Source: Rhodococcus sp. ARC_M6 | GTDB lineage: Bacteria; Actinomycetota; Actinomycetes; Mycobacteriales; Mycobacteriaceae | Length of the DNA stretch: 64,000 nucleotides | Reading direction: 5' to 3' | Assembly (NCBI RefSeq): GCF_022810305.1 | Contig: NZ_JALGQH010000013.1 | Span: forward strand, 62,001-126,000 | In this document: piece after piece, positions 58,157 to 64,000 of the stretch | Layout of the letters: each line of letters opens with the position of its first letter | Numbering within the stretch: position 1 is the first letter of the stretch | Notes under the pieces: model-generated | Databases searched by the model: none | What the model was told of the DNA's origin: nothing | The model's input: the letters and a program-made list of their open reading frames with translations, nothing else | Translations under genes and position numbers: made by a program

Positions 58157-60433
58157 GTGAGCAACGGCGAAGCACTCGAGCACCGCAAGTCCGCAAAAAA
58201 CACAGGCACCAGCAGCCCGGACGGAACTGTGACCGGCGCATCGGAAACCGGAGACGGGCATCAACCTTCGGCTGCGTCCGTGCATGTGCGACCCCCGATT
58301 CCGGGTTCGGTCACCCACATTCCGAGCGCGCCGCCGGCCGCCACCAAGGCAGTTCCGGCCGAACTCCTCGGCGGGTTGCCCGAAGATCGTTATCTCAACC
58401 GTGAACTGAGTTGGCTCGACTTCAACGCCCGCGTTCTGGCTTTGGCTGCCGACGAGTCGCTCCCCCTCCTGGAACGTGCAAAATTCCTGGCGATCTTCGC
58501 GTCGAATCTCGACGAGTTCTTCATGGTTCGAGTCGCCGGCCTCAAGCGCCGCGACGAGACCGGACTGTCCGTCCGTTCCGCTGATGGACTTTCACCGCGT
58601 GAACAACTGGCATTGATCGCGCGTCGGACGCAGGAACTCGCCGACAAGCACGCTCACGTTTTTCTCGAATCCGTCCGCCCGGCTCTAGCGGCCGAGGGAA
58701 TCTCGATCGTCCGGTGGTCCGATCTCAGCGAGGACGATCACGAGCGACTGTCGGTTCATTTCACCGAACAGGTGTTCCCCGTTCTCACGCCGTTGGCCGT
58801 TGACCACGCGCACCCGTTCCCCTACATCAGTGGCCTAAGTCTCAACCTCGCAGTGACGGTGAAGGATTCCGTCACGGGCGGTGAGCACTTCGCCCGTGTG
58901 AAGGTACCGGACAACGTCGGCCGCTTCGTTCGGGTGAAGAGCACGACGTCGTCATCGACGATCGACTCGTTCATCCCGATGGAAGAACTGATCTCGGCGC
59001 ACCTCGAGGTCTTGTTCCCCGGCATGGAAATCGTGGAACACCACGCCTTCCGGATCACGCGCAACGCCGACTTCGAGGTCGAGGAGGACCGCGACGAGGA
59101 CCTCCTGCAGGCATTGGAGCGTGAACTCGCGCGCCGACGTTTCGGATCTCCCGTCCGGCTCGAAGTGGCTGACGACATGACCGAGCACATGCTCGAATTG
59201 TTGCTTCGTGAACTCGATGTCGACCCGGCCGACGTCATCGAAGTTTCGGGTCTGCTCGACTTGTCTTGCCTCTGGCAGGTTTACGCCGTCGACCGACCAG
59301 CGCTCAAAGACGCACCGTTCGTTCCGGCGACGCACCCCGCGTTCGGTGAACGCGAAACACCGAAGAGCGTATTCTCCACGCTGCGTGACGGCGACGTTCT
59401 CGTCCATCATCCTTACGATTCATTTTCCACCAGCGTTCAGCGATTCATCGAGCAGGCGGCCGCTGACCCGCAGGTTCTCGCGATCAAACAAACCCTCTAC
59501 CGGACATCTGGTGATTCACCGATCGTCAACGCACTCATCGATGCCGCAGAAGCCGGCAAGCAAGTTGTCGCTCTCGTCGAGATCAAGGCTCGCTTCGACG
59601 AGCAGGCCAACATCAAATGGGCTCGCAAACTCGAACAAGCCGGAGTGCATGTCGTCTACGGACTTGTCGGGCTCAAGACGCATTGCAAGACTTGCCTGGT
59701 GGTTCGGCGTGAAGGCTCCACCATCCGTCGTTACTGCCACATCGGTACCGGAAACTACAATCCGAAGACCGCGCGGTTGTACGAGGACGTCGGATTGTTC
59801 ACAGCCGCACCGGAGGTCGGTGCCGACCTCACCGACCTCTTCAACTCCCTGACCGGCTACTCACGCAAGACCGACTACCGGAACCTTCTGGTTGCTCCCT
59901 ACGGAGTGCGACGCGGAATCATCGAGCGCATCGAAGCGGAAATCGCGCACAAACTCGCCGGGCGTGACGCAGCCATTCGAATGAAGGCGAATGCGCTTGT
60001 CGACGAACAGGTTATCGACGCGCTGTACCGGGCCTCGAAAGCCGGCGTGCCGGTTCAGATCGTGGTCCGCGGTATCTGCGCTCTCAAACCGGGTGTGCCG
60101 GGGCTCAGCGACAACATCGAAGTCCGTTCCATCCTCGGACGATTCCTCGAGCATTCACGGATGTTCCATTTCCGCGCCGCCGACGAGTTCTGGATCGGCA
60201 GCGCAGACATGATGCACCGCAACCTCGATCGGCGCGTCGAGGTCATGGTTCAGGTCAAGGATCCCAAGTTGGCCCGGCAGTTGAGCGAAGTCTTCGATTC
60301 CTCGCTCGACTCCCGCACCCGCTGCTGGGTACTGCATCCCGACGGAAGTTGGGTGGCATCTCCCGAACACGGCGAGGATGTACGCGAGCATCAACATTCG
60401 TTGATGCGAAGTCGTACCTCCAGCGGATCTTGA
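58157..60433 (+). CDS. ppk1: Polyphosphate kinase 1
   Basis: Makes long-chain inorganic polyphosphate from ATP by a His-phosphate intermediate. The 758-residue protein has [40 protein letters not shown], then [15 protein letters not shown] and [25 protein letters not shown], which holds the catalytic His, and [29 protein letters not shown]. About 85 N-terminal residues are disordered and family-variable. GTG 58157 has GGGGA about 9 nt upstream. Neighbours fbiD and mutT1 keep the M. tuberculosis order. Confidence 0.97.
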   Translation: MSNGEALEHRKSAKNTGTSSPDGTVTGASETGDGHQPSAASVHVRPPIPGSVTHIPSAPPAATKAVPAELLGGLPEDRYLNRELSWLDFNARVLALAADESLPLLERAKFLAIFASNLDEFFMVRVAGLKRRDETGLSVRSADGLSPREQLALIARRTQELADKHAHVFLESVRPALAAEGISIVRWSDLSEDDHERLSVHFTEQVFPVLTPLAVDHAHPFPYISGLSLNLAVTVKDSVTGGEHFARVKVPDNVGRFVRVKSTTSSSTIDSFIPMEELISAHLEVLFPGMEIVEHHAFRITRNADFEVEEDRDEDLLQALERELARRRFGSPVRLEVADDMTEHMLELLLRELDVDPADVIEVSGLLDLSCLWQVYAVDRPALKDAPFVPATHPAFGERETPKSVFSTLRDGDVLVHHPYDSFSTSVQRFIEQAAADPQVLAIKQTLYRTSGDSPIVNALIDAAEAGKQVVALVEIKARFDEQANIKWARKLEQAGVHVVYGLVGLKTHCKTCLVVRREGSTIRRYCHIGTGNYNPKTARLYEDVGLFTAAPEVGADLTDLFNSLTGYSRKTDYRNLLVAPYGVRRGIIERIEAEIAHKLAGRDAAIRMKANALVDEQVIDALYRASKAGVPVQIVVRGICALKPGVPGLSDNIEVRSILGRFLEHSRMFHFRAADEFWIGSADMMHRNLDRRVEVMVQVKDPKLARQLSEVFDSSLDSRTRCWVLHPDGSWVASPEHGEDVREHQHSLMRSRTSSGS

Positions 60434-60447
60434 AAGTCGCGATCACC

Positions 60448-61374
60448 ATGACTGACAAACCTGTGAAAGCGAATATCTTTGCCGCCGGCGCAGTGTTATG
60501 GCGAAAGGCACTCGATAATCCGCAGTCGATCGAGATCGCAGTCATTCATCGTCCCAAATACGATGATTGGTCTTTCCCCAAGGGGAAACTGGATCCGGGT
60601 GAGACTTTCCTGACGGCTGCTGTTCGCGAAGTTCAGGAAGAAACGTCGATGAGTGTTCGGCTCGGTCGCCATCTCGGTGGTGTCACTTATCCGATTCCGG
60701 GGCACCGCAAACTGAAACGCGTCGAATACTGGGCGGCTGAAGCAGTCGGCGGAGAGTTCGGCGCGAACAGCGAGGTCGATGTACTCCATTGGCTTCCGAT
60801 CGACGAAGTACCGGACCATCTCTCATATCCGATGGATCGGATGATCCTGCGCCGCTTCGTCGCGGTACCGACCGATACCCGAACAGTCCTGCTGGTACGT
60901 CACGCGAAGGCTGGAAGTCGCAAGCGGTACAACGGCGATGACACTCTTCGGCCTCTCGATGCCACCGGCAAGGAGCAGGCCGCGGCATTGGTAGGTCAGT
61001 TACGGCTCTTCGGCGCCGACTCCGTCTATTCCGCCGACCGAACTCGATGCATCGATACCGTGTTGCCACTCGCCGAAGCGCTGGGAGTCGAAGTTGTGAC
61101 GGAACCCCTTCTGAGCGAAGAGGGTTACGACGCGGACCCAGCGGCCGCCCGGGCGCGAATCCTCGAGATTGCGTCTTCAGGCGGCACACCGGTGATCTGC
61201 AGCCAAGGAGGCGTCATCCCGGATCTGATGGCCTGGTGGAGCAAATCAGCCGGTGTAACACTGCCGTCCGCACGCAACCGCAAAGCGAGCACCTGGGTGC
61301 TGTCCTTCGTCGACGACCAATTGGTTGCTGCCGATCATCTGGACAGTCCCCTCCCCAAGGTCGCCAACGCGTAA
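60448..61374 (+). CDS. mutT1: MutT1-like Nudix hydrolase with histidine-phosphatase domain
   Basis: In mycobacteria MutT1 removes 8-oxo-dGTP and diadenosine polyphosphates. The 308-residue protein joins an N-terminal Nudix domain (about 10-140) and a C-terminal phosphoglycerate-mutase-like domain (145-300) with the catalytic RHA (151-153) in LLVRHAKAGSRKRYNG. The Nudix box runs from Gly46 to Met68, but Ser67 replaces the usual Gly in the EExG part. ATG 60448 is chosen; the frame upstream overlaps ppk1. It lies 14 bp after ppk1, so the two are likely co-transcribed. Confidence 0.93.
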   Translation: MTDKPVKANIFAAGAVLWRKALDNPQSIEIAVIHRPKYDDWSFPKGKLDPGETFLTAAVREVQEETSMSVRLGRHLGGVTYPIPGHRKLKRVEYWAAEAVGGEFGANSEVDVLHWLPIDEVPDHLSYPMDRMILRRFVAVPTDTRTVLLVRHAKAGSRKRYNGDDTLRPLDATGKEQAAALVGQLRLFGADSVYSADRTRCIDTVLPLAEALGVEVVTEPLLSEEGYDADPAAARARILEIASSGGTPVICSQGGVIPDLMAWWSKSAGVTLPSARNRKASTWVLSFVDDQLVAADHLDSPLPKVANA

Positions 61375-61426
61375 AGGTAGTTACGCAAAGTATTGACCGG
61401 CAGACGAATTCATAAACGCCGAACAC

Positions 61427-61476
61427 AAAAGAAGAGGCGCAGTCGCGATTTCGATCGCGACTGCGCCTCTTCTTTT
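61427..61476. terminator. Bidirectional terminator between mutT1 and hupB
   Basis: Perfect 23-bp arms (61427-61449 and 61454-61476) around a TTCG tetraloop, with AAAA on the left edge and TTTT on the right edge, so both strands end in a T-run. The centre reads GCGAT-TTCG-ATCGC. Confidence 0.95.
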
Positions 61477-61505
61477 ACTGCATCGGGTATTTCACCCGAA
61501 AGCGA

Positions 61506-62198
61506 CTACTTGGAAGCGCGCTTGGCCGGAGCCTTCTTGGCCGGAGCCTTCTTGGCTGCAACCTTGGCCGGAGCCTTCTTGGCTGCAACCTTGGCCGGAG
61601 CCTTCTTGGCGGGAGCCTTAGCGGCAACCGTCTTCTTGGCTGCAACCTTGGCCGGAGCCTTCTTGGCGGGAGCCTTAGCGGCAACCGTCTTCTTGGCGGG
61701 AGCCTTAGCGGCGACCGTCTTCTTGGCTGCAACCTTGGCCGGAGCCTTCTTGGCGGGAGCCTTGGCGGCAACCGTCTTCTTGGCTGCAACCTTGGCCGGA
61801 GCCTTCTTGGCTACCGTCTTCTTGGCTGCTGCCTTCTTGGCTGCTGCCTTCTTGGCTGCTGCCTTGGTAGCCGGTGCGGCTACGCCACGCTTGACTGCCG
61901 GGCCACTGGCCGGAAGCTTCTGGCCGCCAGCGATAACGGCCTTGAACTGCGCACCCGGACGGAAAGCCGGAACCGACGTCGGCTTGACCTTGACGGTCTC
62001 GCCGGTACGCGGGTTGCGTGCGACACGTGCCGCACGACGACGCTGTTCGAAGACGCCGAAACCGGTGATCGTCACGCTCTCGCCACGGTGGACGGCGCGG
62101 ACGATGGTGTCCACGACGTGCTCCACTGCATCGGTTGCTGTGCGCCTGTCCGAACCCAGCTTCTCAGTCAGAACATCGATGAGCTCTGCCTTGTTCAT
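61506..62198 (-). CDS. hupB: HU-family nucleoid protein with lysine-rich tail
   Basis: DNA-binding nucleoid protein. The 230-residue protein has the HU fold (1-95; [43 protein letters not shown]) and a histone H1-like tail (about 110-230) of PAKKA, TVAAK and KVAAKK repeats, as in mycobacterial HupB, where the tail compacts DNA and affects iron response. ATG 62198 has GGAGGA 6 nt upstream. It ends at a strong two-way terminator and lies 157 bp after leuD. Confidence 0.97.
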   Translation of the reverse strand: MNKAELIDVLTEKLGSDRRTATDAVEHVVDTIVRAVHRGESVTITGFGVFEQRRRAARVARNPRTGETVKVKPTSVPAFRPGAQFKAVIAGGQKLPASGPAVKRGVAAPATKAAAKKAAAKKAAAKKTVAKKAPAKVAAKKTVAAKAPAKKAPAKVAAKKTVAAKAPAKKTVAAKAPAKKAPAKVAAKKTVAAKAPAKKAPAKVAAKKAPAKVAAKKAPAKKAPAKRASK

Positions 62199-62355
62199 TG
62201 AAATTCCTCCGCAAATAATGGTCCACCGTAGGACCGACTGAGAACTACGGTAAACCTGATAACGGCAAGAGTCTATGTGCCACGCCAATTCTCAATCAAC
62301 GTAACCCCGAAATGGTGACCTATTTCTCTCTCTCGCCGCTATCGGCGATTTCCGT

Positions 62356-62964
62356 TCAGCCCTGCGAAATTTGGGCCGGGAGGGTAGTCGGTTTCCATGA
62401 AGGCCTTGACTTTTCGAACTCGGAAATCGCTTCTACCTGCCGCAATGTCAGTCCAATGTCGTCGAGTCCTTCAAGCAGACGCCACCGCGTGTAGTCGTCA
62501 ATCGTAAAGGGCACCACCGTCGTTCCGGCTGTCACTGTCCGATTTTCGAGATCGACAGCCAATTCGAGTCCCGGCTGCTCGTCGAGCAATTTCCACAGCA
62601 ATTCGACGTCGCCCTGCTCGACCTGTGCTGCCAGCAGACCCGCTTTTCCGGCGTTGCCGCGGAAAATATCTGCGAAGCGCGAAGCGATCACGACCCGAAA
62701 ACCGAAGTCCGATAGCGCCCAAACGGCATGCTCCCGCGAGGATCCCGTTCCGAAATCAGGTCCGGCAACGAGGACACTGCCCTTGTCGTAAGGCGCGACG
62801 TTCAGGACGAAGTTCGGATCGCTACGCCATCCGGCGAACAGTCCGTCCTCGAATCCCGTGCGCGTCACCCGTTTCAGGTAAACGGCGGGGATGATCTGGT
62901 CGGTATCGACATTCGAGCGTCGCATCGGTACGCCGATACCTTTGTGCGTGGTAAAGGATTCCAT
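62356..62964 (-). CDS. leuD: 3-isopropylmalate dehydratase small subunit
   Basis: Works with LeuC in leucine synthesis to isomerise 2-isopropylmalate. The 202-residue protein has [60 protein letters not shown], the family swivel domain. ATG 62964 follows leuC by 29 bp. Confidence 0.97.
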   Translation of the reverse strand: MESFTTHKGIGVPMRRSNVDTDQIIPAVYLKRVTRTGFEDGLFAGWRSDPNFVLNVAPYDKGSVLVAGPDFGTGSSREHAVWALSDFGFRVVIASRFADIFRGNAGKAGLLAAQVEQGDVELLWKLLDEQPGLELAVDLENRTVTAGTTVVPFTIDDYTRWRLLEGLDDIGLTLRQVEAISEFEKSRPSWKPTTLPAQISQG

Positions 62965-62993
62965 CGAAAATTCTCCTCGAGTGTGTAGGTACG

Positions 62994-64000
62994 TCAGACC
63001 AGATCGGACGGTGCCGACAAAGTTCCGCGGACTGCTGTAGCGGCCGCGACGAGCGGCGAAACCAGATGGGTCCGGCCACCTTTGCCTTGTCGGCCTTCGA
63101 AATTCCGGTTCGAGGTCGATGCCGAACGCTCTCCCGGCGCCAATTGATCAGGGTTCATGCCCAAGCACATCGAGCAACCTGCCTGACGCCATTCCGCGCC
63201 CGCCGCTACGAAGATGTCTCCGAGGCCTTCACTTTCGGCCTGCGCCCGGACCCGCATGGAGCCGGGAACGATCAGCATCCGAACACCTTCTGCCACACGG
63301 CGACCCTCGAGAACACCCGCAACCTCACGCAGGTCTTCGATTCGTCCGTTAGTGCACGAGCCGACAAAAACGGTGTCGACGGAAATATCGCGCAACGACA
63401 TTCCGGCGTCGAGACCCATGTAGGTGAGCGCCTTCTCGGCTGCCTGACGTTCGTTCTCGTCGACGATCTCTTCCGGATTCGGCACACGGTCACCCAGCGG
63501 TGCACCCTGTCCCGGGTTGGTTCCCCACGTGACGAACGGTGTCAGCGAACTCGCGTCGATGCGAACCTCGTTGTCGAATACCGCTCCGTCGTCGGTCTTC
63601 AACTGCTCCCAAGCCGCCACCGCGGCATCCCAGTCCGCGCCGGTCGGCGCGTGCGGGCGACCCTTGATGAACTCGTAGGTGATCGCGTCCGGTGCGATCA
63701 TGCCGGCGCGGGCACCGGCCTCGATCGACATGTTGCAGATGGTCATACGCGCTTCCATCGACAACGTGCGGATGGCTTCGCCGCGGTATTCCAGAACATA
63801 TCCCTGCCCGCCGCCGGTGCCGATCTTGGCGATGACGGCGAGGATCAGGTCCTTGCTCGTGACACCGGGCTGCAGTTCACCGTCAACGGTGATCGCCATT
63901 GTCTTGAAGGGGCGCAACGACAGTGTCTGTGTCGCCATCACATGCTCGACCTCGCTGGTGCCGATTCCCATTGCAAGAGCACCGAAAGCGCCATGGGTCG
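62994..64000 (-). CDS. leuC: 3-isopropylmalate dehydratase large subunit (5' end outside window)
   Basis: The C-terminal 335 or so residues of LeuC; the family is about 470 residues, so roughly 140 residues lie outside. The frame is open from the stop at 62994 to the window edge; an internal ATG at 63971 is not the true start, since [20 protein letters not shown] continues upstream. The 4Fe-4S ligands are visible as Cys in FVGSCTNGR and in [13 protein letters not shown]. Substrate-binding [17 protein letters not shown] is intact. Confidence 0.97.
   Translation of the reverse strand, partial: THGAFGALAMGIGTSEVEHVMATQTLSLRPFKTMAITVDGELQPGVTSKDLILAVIAKIGTGGGQGYVLEYRGEAIRTLSMEARMTICNMSIEAGARAGMIAPDAITYEFIKGRPHAPTGADWDAAVAAWEQLKTDDGAVFDNEVRIDASSLTPFVTWGTNPGQGAPLGDRVPNPEEIVDENERQAAEKALTYMGLDAGMSLRDISVDTVFVGSCTNGRIEDLREVAGVLEGRRVAEGVRMLIVPGSMRVRAQAESEGLGDIFVAAGAEWRQAGCSMCLGMNPDQLAPGERSASTSNRNFEGRQGKGGRTHLVSPLVAAATAVRGTLSAPSDLV

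Overview
The window is a contiguous piece of a high-GC actinobacterial chromosome, almost certainly from the Corynebacteriales and most like Rhodococcus. The evidence is gene order: the housekeeping genes follow the Mycobacterium tuberculosis order from about Rv2897c to Rv2988c (comM, yraN, DUF2469, rnhB, lepB, rplS, lppW-like, trmD, rimM, khpA, rpsP, ffh, glnD, glnB, amtB, ftsY, smc, acyP, mutM, rnc, DUF177, sepIVA, coaD, rsmD, pyc, recG, DAK2 protein, ung, thiL, DUF3515, ddl, gpsA, fbiD, ppk1, mutT1, hupB, leuD, leuC). GTG and TTG starts are frequent. No rRNA, tRNA, insertion sequence, prophage or CRISPR array was seen.

Layout. 1-1830: end of a DNA-processing pair (comM, yraN). 1831-8100: accessory block with two paralogous secreted proteins that share a hairpin leader, an ABC-F ATPase, a small secreted protein, a short coiled-coil protein behind a LexA-like box, and rtcB. 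8129-13824: DUF2469-rnhB-lepB-rplS, a membrane protein and tex. 13900-21076: an LppW-like lipoprotein, then a second accessory block with a sugar aminotransferase, a polyprenyl-phosphate glycosyltransferase, a YfhO-like membrane glycosyltransferase and a GtrA flippase, followed by a TetR/reductase divergent pair. 21073-31948: ribosome, translation and secretion genes (rpsP operon, ffh, ftsY) around the nitrogen-control operon amtB-glnB-glnD. 31991-39794: smc to DUF177, a chromosome, repair and RNA-processing run. 39928-49428: sepIVA, coaD, rsmD, pyc, recG and a DAK2-domain protein. 49783-64000: rpmB, a crotonase, ung-thiL, ddl/gpsA cell-envelope precursors, F420 synthesis (fbiD), polyphosphate kinase, mutT1, hupB and leuCD.

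How the genes work together. Most neighbours overlap by 1-11 bp and form long minus-strand operons. Convergent junctions carry strong bidirectional hairpin terminators (8129, 50910, 61427) or share the four bases CTAG as both stop codons (19857, 21073). The accessory blocks interrupt orders that are tight in M. tuberculosis. Conversely, sepIVA and coaD are direct neighbours here, although in M. tuberculosis the PDIM/PGL lipid locus lies between them.

The most interesting signals are the shared hairpin leader of the two secreted paralogs, the LexA-like box before the small protein and rtcB, the Gtr-type envelope glycosylation cassette, the short leader ORF before the ABC-F gene, and unexplained palindromes before rpmB and ppk1.
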